This document shows positions 50,213 to 61,000 of a DNA stretch of 64,000 nt, in pieces. The notes under the pieces were generated by a model. The model ran no database searches, was not told the origin of the DNA, and saw only the letters and a program-made list of their open reading frames with translations. The DNA lies in the NCBI GenBank assembly GCA_963966185.1, contig CAWZYM010000308.1:421001-485000 (forward strand). Direction: 5' to 3'. The DNA is from Rhabditoides inermis. Taxonomy: Eukaryota; Nematoda; Chromadorea; Rhabditida; Rhabditidae. Every line of letters starts with the position of its first letter. Position 1 is the stretch's first letter. The translations under genes were made by a program, and so were the position numbers.

Positions 50213-50555
50213 GAGGAGGAGGAGAAGGAGCTGTCTGCTGTCTTTGAGTCCATGTTGTGTTTGTGTAGTAGGAGATTTTGGATTGTGACCCCCTGCGCTC
50301 GTTAAATTCTTTTTCATGCTAGCTCAAATTGTGTTGTACTACTGCCCCCGCTTCCCATTTGTTGAATTGTCCCGGGTTGAATACGTTTTCTCGCGATCTG
50401 CGAATCTGTTCTTGTGTTTGTTCTGTGGTGGGCACTCTCGCCTTGATAAATGTTTTACCTTTATTGCGTTTGAGTGTATGAAAACGTAATTTAGCTGTTT
50501 GCAACAGTTGAATATCTGATGTTTGAAGTAGTGTTTGATTTTAAAAGCGATTTAG
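50213..50555. other. Intergenic region between genes F and G
   Basis: 343 bp, T-rich toward the right. It ends in GATTTAG immediately before the gene G ATG, a possible trans-splice acceptor. No ORF or RNA recognised. Confidence 0.55.
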
Positions 50556-53500
50556 ATGACAAAATTTATGATTGCGCGATTGCCGCATGGATTTGCAAAG
50601 TATGGAGAAGCGATTGAGGTGAGATTGACCACATTGTGTGTGCCATAGCCAGGAACTACAGTACATCTGTCTATATTTGAGTCGCTGTCTCGTCTGGCTG
50701 TGACGACAGTGCACTTTGCGGAGAGTGTGGCATTCGGGGAGGAACTGAACGAGCTGATCAACAAGGCCAGAGAGAGGCGAGTGCAGAGTTGGAATGGAGA
50801 TAGGATAGGGGAGATTGACGTTGGTTTCAGTGGCGCCCGCACCCCTTCTAACCAGGTAGAGTCCACGTCTGCTCCCATGGAGAATGACGACGATTGGTTG
50901 GTGATTAATTGTGTTCGAGTTTGTACAATAATGTCTTTTCATAGTGCGATTATTGGATCTTCCAGTATTATTTTTGTGTAATGCAATGTTCAGTGTGATA
51001 GTGGATGTGGATGAGACGGAGGAGGAGCAGCGCGCCTCGTCTGTTGAGGTGGTGGAGCAAAGGGAAGAGAAGGAGGAGGAGAAGCTTGTGGTGCAGGCGC
51101 AGGATCTGGTTGTGGTGAAGCAGGATGTGGATGTGAGTTATTGCAACTTTTTTGATATCTCATATTGATTTTCATAGGAGCCGACACAATCTTCGTCTGC
51201 TGTGGTGGAAGAACCCGCGACTCCGGATGCAGTCGAGTCTGTGGAGCCAGTGGCGAAGAGAAAGGTGGGCGAGGAGGAGGGAGTAGTGATTTGGTTCTGG
51301 ATTCAGAGACCGTATGTGCAACAACTGGCACACGACGAGGAGGCTGTGCGGTGCAAGGTTGGCGACTCCCTCCCTCCCTCTCCCTCTCCCTCTCCCTCTC
51401 CCTCTCCCTCTCCCTCTCCCTCTCCCTCTCCCTCTCCCTCTCCCTCTCCCTCTCTCCCTCTCTCTCCCTCTCTCTCCCTCTCTCTCCCTCTCGGATGTAG
51501 GACGTTCCCTCTATTTTTGCAAGGTCCTCCACTTTTGCATGGTCCTCCACTAGCATGAACGATTCCTCCACCGACCATGAACGATCCCTCCACTTTGCTA
51601 GGACGTTCCCTCCACTTTAAATTTAGGCGTTTCACATCTAATGTGTAACGTTTGTATGTTCTAATACATTATTTAGCCATAAATAATGAACTTTAATAAT
51701 GCCTAGAAACTTTCACCACGTTTGCTCATAGTTAGTGATTCACATCTCACAAATCTCTCTCCTTCTATTAGGAGCCATGGCCCATGCGCGAGCCAACCAG
51801 AGAGACGATATCGTATTCGCGATGTCGCTACTTGTAAACGGATATGAAGATATCATATTTAATAGAAAATGAGTTAAATATTCATCTGCCCGTTTGTCTG
51901 ATGAAAGATATCAGAACTGAGTGTGAGTAGTGGAATAATGAAGACAAACAACAACAATCATACCTCGTATAGTTTCACTCTTTTCACGAGAGACATTAGA
52001 GTGGTTAGACAAAAATGAGAACGCGTTGGACGATGTTTTCGTTTTGACAAAACTTTGCGTGTGTAGCCAAATTCGAACCGCTGCTTGCAAAGCGAGAGCG
52101 TTACCTTTACGCCACGTGGTCCTGTGAGAGAGTCAGTGAAACGGAGATACGAAAGGCGCCACAAATCTGCTGTGCATTTCGTTCAGTATACTGTATGTTC
52201 AAAATCCACGATAATGTTTTCACCGAAAAATCCTGAGCTAAGTGCGAGTCTATTATAAACGAGAATCAAAGTACTTATTGTTAAAACTAATCTTACACCA
52301 TTAGTGACAATCTGTTCACTAGTAAATATTTCCAAAGTAATGTTTTGATCATATGATGACTTCATGCACAAAAGACGTTCGCGTTTCAATCCGTTCTTGT
52401 TTCCGTTTAGAACACGATAGGATTAGAATACTATAAGGATCAGGATATTTTCAAAGTAGCATAATTGTTCAGATTAGTAATGTAATTTCCTAAGTGTGGT
52501 TCAAGTCCGATACTAATTGTAAGGGTATCGTAGTATGGTATATCCGATTTCAGTATAGAACCCCGATTCATGTCTGGCAGTGATTCGTTAGCATATAGCA
52601 ATCCGCGAAAGATAACTACATATGGGATATGGGCCATAGGCCATAGGCTTGTTTTTTTGGTTTTTTTGATAAAATAGAATTTAAATATTGTTAACCCACA
52701 GAGCTGTGCTATAGCTCCGTAGAATACCCGTAAAACATTATCCGTGAATGCAGTCACTTATGGAAATCATTTGTTAATTGAATTTGCTGAAAAGTTAAGT
52801 TAGAGAATACAGTTGCTGCAAGAAAGTGCGGTAATGTAAGTTTCTATTCCGAAGCCCGTACGACGCGCGAAAAGATTGACAAAAGTCTCTACTTGTGATG
52901 ATGCGTTACTTGAACAATGTTATCGTAATGCGGCAGCGGCATTTGGCTAACATGTTGAAAAAAACACGATGTAGATGCTTTACAAACTAGCATATTATTA
53001 TAACATTGTTTGTACGTAGTGCTGACTTAAATAAATAGTTATGCTGAATGATGTGTTCCATTGTGGTAGAATGTTTGTCTTCAGGTTGGCTCGTGCAAGG
53101 CTCTTTGTGGAAGGAAAGAGATGAGTGATAACTATGACTATGAGCAAACATTTTAAAAGTTTCTAGGCATTATTACGAGCATTATTTATGGCTAAATAAT
53201 GTATTAGAACGTTCAAACGTCACACATTAGCAGTGAAATGCCTAAATTTAAAGTGGAGGGAACGTCCTATCAAAGTGGAGGAATCGTTCATGGTAGGTGG
53301 AGGAATCGTTCATGGTGGTGGAGGAATCGTTCATGGTGGTGGAGGAATCGTCCTTTGCACTCAAACTAAAAATTGTGGAGGGAACGTCCTACATCCGTCC
53401 TACATCCCTCTCCCACTCTCTCTCTCTCTCTCTCTCCCTCTCCCTCCTCTCTCCCCCCCTCTCACCTCCTCCCCGTCCAGATCTGTGCGTGTGTGTTCTC

Positions 53501-55580
53501 GTCTCCGTCTACCCACTGTCTCTTCCTCCACTCGTCCACCCATGTGGCTGTCTCCCTGGGAGACACGCGGGGCCAGTTCAGCTGCCCCGCCTGCCACGCA
53601 CACACCAACAGTGAGTGGAAGGGAGTGGGCAACGCCAACGGTCACTAGCTGGAATGAAAAGCGACAATCGAAACGTATAATTGATACAAACATGGTCGAT
53701 TCTTGTCTTTAACTATTGTGTTGCGTTGCAGGCGCACAGTCTCGTCGCAAGCACGAGAGGGACACTGGCCATGTGATGATCGATCGGCTGGAGGGAGACA
53801 AACAGGTACGGTGTATGCTCACTTGCGATACCCCCTTCCCTCTTCATCGTTGTCTTTATCAAACACCGTTACAGTACGTGTCCAAGTGCGTTCGCGTGTT
53901 CCGCGAGGCATACCCAGACATGGCTCTTCCCCAGAAGATTGCGGAGACGATGTGTGAGATGGGAGTGACGCTGGATGGATTGGAGAAGGAGGAGGAGGAG
54001 GAGGGGGGCAGGAGAGAAGACAGGTGTGATGCACGTGCAGATCACTGGTGGAGTGTGTGAGATGGTGGTATTGCAGTCTGTCGCCGGTAGTCGTGGATGA
54101 GGCTGGTCCGTCGAGAGAGGTCGCGAGTCCGCTCGTGTCATCTGGTCGGGGGAGTGCGGCGGGTGATGGAAGGACGACTTCCGCAACGACGGGCAACGAA
54201 AGGATGTGTGTGGTGGGTGCAGCCAATATAGTTAACTGAAAGTACCAAAATTCACGTGAAAGGTTGTCTGCCGTTTTGTGCTTTTGCTGAAACTTTTATG
54301 TTGTTAGTTCTGGTGGGCGTTGAAAATAGTTTTTTGTGGTTTTCTAGGGAATGTTTTGATGGTGAAACGTATTTTCTTTAAAAGAATTTAAGTGGAAATG
54401 GACATGACTTTGAACGATCAATGCTTTCAGTTGTGTGGTGAGCGTGTCTGCGGTGGATTCTTCGCGCACGCCCGCAGCCACGTGCCTGCCCCAGCCGCCT
54501 TCCCCTTCAGGTTCACGTGCGACGCGTGCGCGTTCCGATCCTTTGGTGAGTAGAAGAAATCACATGTTACTGTTTTTTGTACAACCGTTTCTGGTTAGTT
54601 GCTGTGTATTATGTGTGGGTTGCAGCGTCGTCAGCTATCCGCGCCCATTCCTCCGAGACTGGCCACCGCACCACGGACCGCATGCTCACCGATTCAGGGG
54701 TGGGTCGAGGGTGACTGCTTCCTTATTCCATTCTTCACTTTGAGTACGCGGAGGACTGTCGCGTTGTGAATGAGGCGGCGTTTCCGCGAGAAGATACCCC
54801 GATGGCACGGGCTGCGGAGATGAATGGGAAGCGGTTCGTGTTGGACAGGAGTGCACACAGACACTCACCCACTCTTCCCATGGCATTCCCCGTCAAGATC
54901 ATCAACAAGCACCAGTGCAAGGTAGCCGACTGCTCTACCCATCTCCCCCCCCCTCTCTCTCCCTCTCTCTCCCTCTCTCCCTCTCCCTCTCACCTGTCCC
55001 TTCATCTTCATCACCCTTTCATCGTATTATTTGAGATCTGTTCGTACCGGCTGCACTCTGGCCACTGGCATCTCAAGGCTATCCATGCCTTCACCCACAT
55101 TGTCCACACCACACACGGCACTCGCTTCAAGTGTCTGCACTGCAACTTCACCACCGCCGGTGGGTAGAGTGGGGGGAGAGGGTGCGGGGTACAAGGGCTA
55201 CTGTAGGCATGGCTGCTCGCACAACTCATGTGAAGAAGCTGGGTCATAAGATGCCCGACAGACTGCAGGAGGATCCTGTGGTGAGTGGAGAGAGAGATGG
55301 AAGGGAGAGAGAGAAAAAAACGAGAGAACGAGAGATTTTTGTTTCAGTACGCGAGTGAGTGTCGTCGCATATGGTCTGTGGCGTTCCCGGGCGATCCCTT
55401 CCCTCTAAATGATTACTATTCCAAGCCGCCTGGGAAGGTCAGATTCCATTTACTATGTTTCTTTTGATCATTGCAGTCTACGTCTATTGGTTGTCTAGCC
55501 TCATGTATTTATGAATTCAGGCCACTACTTCGAACGAGCCTTTGTTTGATACGAAGGGCGAATATCTGAAGGAGATCTAA
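50556..55580 (+). CDS. Gene G: clustered zinc-finger family member with three modules
   Basis: Sixteen exons: 50556-50618, 50682-50896, 50994-51132, 51178-51264, 51307-51357, 53481-53610, 53732-53805, 53875-54023, 54077-54212, 54431-54545, 54626-54699, 54745-54921, 55036-55159, 55207-55280, 55348-55437, 55521-55580; 585 residues. The N-terminal domain covers 1-50 ([23 protein letters not shown]). An acidic linker rich in Glu/Val (70-165) follows. Three finger pairs lie at about 184-250, 347-408 and 469-533; each second finger is C-x2-C-x12-H-x5-H and each second-finger exon is 74 nt. Each is followed by its closing motif: [35 protein letters not shown]. The intron inside the first CxxC of module 1 has grown to 2.1 kb by a transposon. 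Likely a nuclear nucleic-acid-binding protein made by repeated module duplication. Confidence 0.8.
51361..51492 (+). repeat. CCCTCT microsatellite in gene G intron 5
   Basis: CT-rich hexamer repeat starting a few bases after the 5' splice site. It is interrupted by the inverted-repeat element and resumes at 53408-53460. Confidence 0.9.
51493..53396. mobile_element. Long-TIR non-autonomous transposon inside gene G intron 5
   Basis: About 1.9 kb with imperfect terminal inverted repeats of roughly 250 bp. Outer ends are GGATGTAGGACGTTCCCTC on the left and its complement on the right (53378-53396). Homology continues through the sequences around TTTAGCCATAAATAATG (left) and CATTATTTATGGCTAAA (right). 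The right arm has about four subterminal copies of GGAGGAATCGTTCATGG, the left arm fewer. It splits a CT microsatellite, so the target was low-complexity DNA. The longest internal frame (105 codons, 52757-52440 minus) has no transposase motif. Confidence 0.8.
52048..52125 (-). pseudogene. tRNA-like sequence inside the long-TIR element
   Basis: Minus strand: A-box-like TGGCGTAAAGG, a D-stem GCGT/ACGC, a potential TTTGCAA anticodon loop and a B-box GGTTCGAAT at tRNA spacing. The anticodon stem and T-stem pair poorly, so it is probably a decayed tRNA or SINE head. Confidence 0.35.
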
Positions 55581-55851
55581 TAATTGATTCTGACTAGAAA
55601 TACCAAAGACCTACGGTATTTAATAACACTATTAGTATTAATCATTACTGCTTCAATAACCTCACTTCACCTTTGTTTGTCTAGAGTTGGAGTTCACGAC
55701 GTTAGTTGTTTTTGTGTGTATAAATGTTAGATAAACTGTTTTTTAATCTTCGTATTTTTGTGAAAGACATGACATGACAATGTGTTAACGGTCACATGAA
55801 TATTTGTGTTGTTAAATTCATTTGTTTTCAAAAAATGGCTGCATTTCAGGA
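55581..55851. other. Intergenic region between genes G and H
   Basis: AT-rich, 271 bp. It ends in GCATTTCAG two bases before the gene H ATG, a good trans-splice-like acceptor. No ORF seen. Confidence 0.5.
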
Positions 55852-56374
55852 ATGGCATCGTTTCTGATAGCTCGTCTTCCGGACGGATTCGATAGACACG
55901 CAGAGGCCGTCAGGGTACGGTGTTGGTTTTATATTTACAAAAGAAGTGCGAATTCAAAAAAAAAGATTCCATTGTCAGGTGTATTTTGCACTATGATGTA
56001 TCTTGATGGTCGTATTGAGTCCATACTGGTTGACTATAATTGTTATTCCGCTTTTTCAGCTGCTCTCGTCTGTGTCGATCCCCAGTGTGTACTTCTCTCA
56101 GAGTGTCTCCATCGCCCTCGAAGTGACACGCCTCGAAAAGGAATGCGAACACAAGGCAAGGTCGGTTGGTTCACACCAATAACAGAACTTTTGAAACATG
56201 GGTTTAGTGTGGAGAGAGTTGATGTGGTCTCTCTTTCACCCCCTGTCCCCGAGAATGGGCAGAGGCGGGTGAAGGAGGAGCCAGTGGAGCCAGTGGAGCA
56301 GGAGCAGATGGAACAACTGTTCGATGTGAAGGAGGAACTGGTGGAGATGCAGGTGAGTGAGAGGAAGAGTGAGA

Positions 56375-56432
<58 letters not shown>

Positions 56433-57665
56433 TGTTCCAGACGCAGCCGAGCACCTCCCACAATAAGTGGTGGCTACGCGAAGGAGAGGTGATTTTTTTT
56501 ACTTAAATAATATGTTCCATATAATAATGACAATCACTGTATGAGAATTATAGTCAATTCGATGAATGTTAGTGATTAATTTCTCTATGCTATGATTGCT
56601 ATGTGTTCAGTCGTCTGTGGTGTTGCCGAGTGGGGAGGTCGTCTCCGCGTCCCTCCCTCCCCTTCCTCTTGTCAAGAACACTCCGAATGTGACCGTGTTC
56701 TCGCAGGTTGGTGGTCTATTGTGTCCTTCCCTCACCTCTCGACAGAGTCAGGCGAAGGAGAAGGCGCGACGCGAGGCCGAGGAGTTGAAGAGACGGCAGT
56801 ACGAGAAGAAAATGCGCGAGGTGAGCGAAGGGGAGAGTGTTCCTACGAGTGGTTGCAGTTGTCGTACGAGTGCTACGTGAAGCGTGGCTCGCCGCCGCAG
56901 TCTACGCGCGCCCCCGAACACTCGTACACCCACACAACAACACAATCCAGCTGTATCCAAGGCTATGTGCAGTGCCAGGTGAGTGGAAGGATCTCTCTCG
57001 GTTGAGTTGCGATGTGATTGGTTGAGGTGTGTGAGCGCAAGTTGGTGGCGACCCAGTCGACGGAGCGGCTGCTGCACGCGATGGAACACGAGTTCCCCGG
57101 GGGCATGCCGGACGAGGCCGGAGCTGGAGGGGAGGACTGGTGGCCGGGCAGCGGAGACACCAGGAAGATGTGCAGGAGGGGCAGGGGTGAGGAGAGGGGA
57201 AGCGACATACATAATGTGTGTTGTGGTTGGCGGTAGTATTTCTCATAGTCTCTGTTCTATGATTCTGTGAAGGTTAAATAGAAAAAAGGTAGTTGATTTC
57301 ATGATTTCAGTGGGTCCGTTGAAGCCGTTCAGTGAGAGTGCAGTGCGGCGGAGAGCCGGGAAGGATCCAAAGGTGAGAGAGGGATGGGGAAGAGGGAAGA
57401 GGGAAGGGAAGAGAAGAGAAGAGAAGAGAAGAGAAGAGAAGAGAAGAGAAGAGAAGAGAAGAGAAGAGAAGAGAAGAGAAGAGAAGAGAAGAGAAGAGAA
57501 GAGAAGAGAAGAGAAGAGAAGAGAAGAGAAGAGAGAGAAGAGAAGAGAAGAGAAGAGAAGAGAGATCAAGGTGTTCAGTTCTTGCGCGCCCTTAGCCGAC
57601 TGATGCATCTCGCTTTCCCCGGTGCTCCGATCCCGTCGTGGATGCATCTGTTGTTGAAGGAGTAA
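55852..57665 (+). CDS. Gene H: clustered zinc-finger family member with a degenerate module
   Basis: Ten exons: 55852-55914, 56060-56160, 56208-56352, 56441-56488, 56611-56706, 56746-56820, 56859-56978, 57027-57186, 57311-57372, 57579-57665; 318 residues. The N-terminal domain covers 1-54 (FLIARLPDGF; VSIPSVYF; SIALEV), closest to gene G. An acidic linker with VKEEP and VKEEL repeats and a basic helix (about 152-176) follow. The module keeps the exon plan but not the fingers: the first CxxC and two His are present (about 215-240), while the second finger lacks its Cys and His ligands. The closing motif survives at the very end (LMHLAFPGAPIP). It may have lost nucleic-acid binding or changed role. 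Introns 3 and 9 are purine microsatellites. Confidence 0.75.
57394..57565 (+). repeat. GAGAA microsatellite in gene H intron 9
   Basis: Nearly perfect GAGAA pentamer repeat within the intron at 57373-57578, starting about 20 nt after the 5' splice site. It produces long repetitive frames on both strands that are not genes. Confidence 0.95.
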
Positions 57666-58020
57666 GAGAGAGAGAGTGGTAGAAGGAGAGAAATCACCCA
57701 TCACAAGACGTTCATGAAGACACTCATTGTATAAAGAATTATTCGTTATTCGAGCTAACTTTGTCGAGAGGTGAGCGATAAAAGCCTACAGTTGGATGAA
57801 CAACGTTAGCAAAAAAAAATCTAACATCATTTTGTTCGGCGGTTCGGCCCTTTCCATGAATTTATTCACCAAAGAATAACACATAAACAGAGCGTCTTTA
57901 TACAAATTGCATTCACACTCTTCTAACTCATTCGCCGAACGCTATCTAACATCAATTGTTGAACGTTTTGATTACACAAAATTTTAAGTGGTAAGTAGAT
58001 TATAATTGTAAGTAGTGCTT
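57666..58020. other. Intergenic region between convergent genes H and I
   Basis: AT-rich, 355 bp between two 3' ends. A TTTATT near 57863 could be the gene I polyadenylation signal on the minus strand. Nothing else seen. Confidence 0.5.
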
Positions 58021-61000
58021 CTACTCGGCAGTGTTGGTGGAACAGACACAGGCGAACCGGCTATACTTGCACTTGCCACATATCTTGCTGGTATTGGTGG
58101 TGGCTTTCTTGGTGGCTGAGCTCTTGCTGTTCCTCCTCGTCTCTTTCTCCGCACTCTTCCGCCTCGTCTTCTCTCCACTCCTCCTCTTCTCCTTCTCCCC
58201 GCTCCTCCGTCTATCCTTCTCCGCACTCTTTCTCTTCCCTTTCCGTCTCGCCATCCCCTCCAGTCTCTTCCCCAGTTCTTCCAATTCTTTCATCTGCTGC
58301 TCCATCGACCGCAGCTGTTTCCTGTCCTCCTTTTTCCTCTGCTCCAGCTGCTCCATTCGCAGTTCCAGGTACTTGTTCTGGTCCCGCAGCATCTTGCGCG
58401 TCTGTCGGAAGCGAGTGAACTGCAAGAGACGATGCGTTAAACAGAGAAGGGGCATAGAAGGGACAATCTCACATGGTTCATCTTCTCATCTTCTTCCTGT
58501 GTGAGCTGCAGTCCTTCTGCCTCGTCGAGCCGCCTCGCCTGTTCTTCTTTCAACCGCTCGATCACCATCGCCTTCTGACATCTCTTCTCCCACGCACGCC
58601 CGTCCCACTTCTTGTTCTTGCATCTCTTCTCGCCAACCATCTAGGTATTCGAATCGTATGTCATGCTGCTCGCATCTGCCCACTCACATATAGACTCCTC
58701 TTGTGTTCTCGCATCCACAGCGCCTGCTTTCTCTCCTGCTTTCTCTTCACGTCTTCTCCGAACAGCTCGAGTAGAAATAGTTTCTCGGCCTTCTGCTCCC
58801 TCTCCAACTGCTTCATGTTCTCCTCGTGGTCCAACTTCTGCCTTTCCTGGAAGAGCATCGATGAGACAGATGGAGATGGATGTAGGGGGGGGGGGAGACG
58901 TACTACATCGTCCTTGACATCGTCTCCGGTAGGGAGCTGTCCGCCCTTCCAGTCTGCCATCAGCTCAGTCGCTCGCAGCTTCCCTATCTGGTCCTTCAGC
59001 CCCTTGTAGTGAACGAATTGCTCCGCCGTGAGATACATCGATTTCTGCAACATGTATACTTTAGCTCAAGCTGCACTACTCTACTTTAATTACTACACTA
59101 CTTTAATTTCATAATTGATTATAGCATTGATATGTAAATAAAGTATTAGGCATACGGTACTGTGACGTACCGCGTTGGTGGTGTCAGGCGACCCGACAGG
59201 CCGCTTGGAGACCTCTCGCTGTGTCGGCTTCTCGAGTATCGATCCCTCGAGGATTGATCGAGCAGACTTTTTAGAGAGCTTGGACTTCTTGGACTTTTTT
59301 TTCTTGGGGTTTTGAACGGGGCTGGACTTTGTGGACTTGGGTGTATCACTGCGAGATTTGGACGGAGACGACTTGGTCTTCTTGGATGTGTCAGACGGGG
59401 AACGCTTCGAATGGCACTGCACCAGAAGAGGGACAACGAGACCTGAGAGGGAGGGGTGGAGAGAGAGAGGGGGAGACTCACATGTGCATAGGGCGAGTGA
59501 GAGTAGATGTATGGGCGGGTTCCATAGTGGATCCATTCGCCGAGGGGAGGAGTGGGCTGGCTGGAAGGGAGCAGGATGTATGGAGGCTGGAGGAGATAGG
59601 GGGAGGAAAAGGCCGCACATGTGAATGTGTATTCGACTGCGCGCGAGTGGAGGACGAGTGATGAATGAATCACTCGCGCCCTCGCACGTTGCCGAGATGT
59701 CCTCATTCCACACACACGTCTGTGTCGTTCATTCAAATTACTCACTGTTCATGATTTGTACAATTATGCACGTTCATCGCCTTGAAATCGCTCACACCTT
59801 CACACACTTCCGCAAATCTACTTTACTAAAAAAGAACAAAAAACAATTACATAACCGTGATGAGAAACAACAATAAAATCTTCTCTACCAACCATCGTCG
59901 GAGAAAGCATCGTCATCGAGGACCTGGAAAAATCAAAGGATCAATTGAATACGAAAGTCTTGAACAAATTGTGATAGACTGAACGAGACCATACGGCTTT
60001 CAAGATTTCTACTGTCTCCCACCTTGTTCTTTCTGTCCTCGATGAGTGGGGCGGCCATCGACACGGCTATGTCAGACGGGCTGAGCGACGGCTGCAACTC
60101 AAGTCAAGCATACACACTCCACTCTCCTGTCTATTCCACCTTGCCAGTCTGCTGTGTCGGCTGATGATGGCTGACGTGAACGGGAGCAGCCACAGGTACA
60201 GGAGCAGGATGAACGGTCATTGAGGAAGTAGTGTCGGAAGCAGCGCTATCCAACTAAACAACCTTGAATCATCCACCAACCCATTCAACCCACCACCTTG
60301 ACCTTCTGACCAACGGGTGCGGTAGCAGAAGTAGGAGCAGGGGCAGACACGGCGGCATTGGACATGACGGGGCGGACAGGAAGAGCAGCGCCGCCGAACC
60401 CCATCGCCATGCCGCGCCTGCAACACAGTATCAGAACCACTCTATCACTCCATCAACCTCTCTCCTCCAGCGACAGGCCGCGCGAACCTTGAAAAGCCAC
60501 TGGAGATGTGAGGCGAGGCGGCCGCTCGATGCGCGAAGCCACGACTGGAAATCATTATGAATGGGCTTTATAATGGTAGATTGCGCACCTCTGCACCACT
60601 TGTCCCATAGGTTGCCACCTGGTCGTTCCGGCACATGCGGGCACTCCGAACGCCGCACTCGCAGGGCCCTCCTCCCATCCCGCAGCGGGCTTCGCAGCCG
60701 CTGCCTCATACAACACACCCGCTACAGTCGGCTTGGAGACCGCAGCAGCCGCCGGCTTCGGAGACACATCTGTGACGACAGTCTTGGCAGCGGCTACAGA
60801 CACAGAGGTGGGACCACCTGAAGTTTTAACTTTGACATATAACGATAAATGTGATTCACCTGGAAGCACGCTTTGGATAGTTGCAGGAGAGTTGACAACA
60901 GGAGACGGCGCATTGCGCACACAATCAATCACCTTCGTGTTAGCATCAGTCCTGCAGTGAAAGTATGAACACATTTCATACGCTACAAGTCCAGAAAGTG

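Noticed and set aside
51165..51635. Repeat-rich frames up to 193 codons
   Set aside because: They cover the CCCTCT microsatellite and transposon end in gene G intron 5.
52440..52757. Possible transposase of the long-TIR element (105 codons)
   Set aside because: No DDE or other catalytic pattern, and AT-rich composition consistent with a chance frame.
57243..57704. LLFSS/REEKR repeat frames
   Set aside because: Translations of the GAGAA repeat in gene H intron 9.
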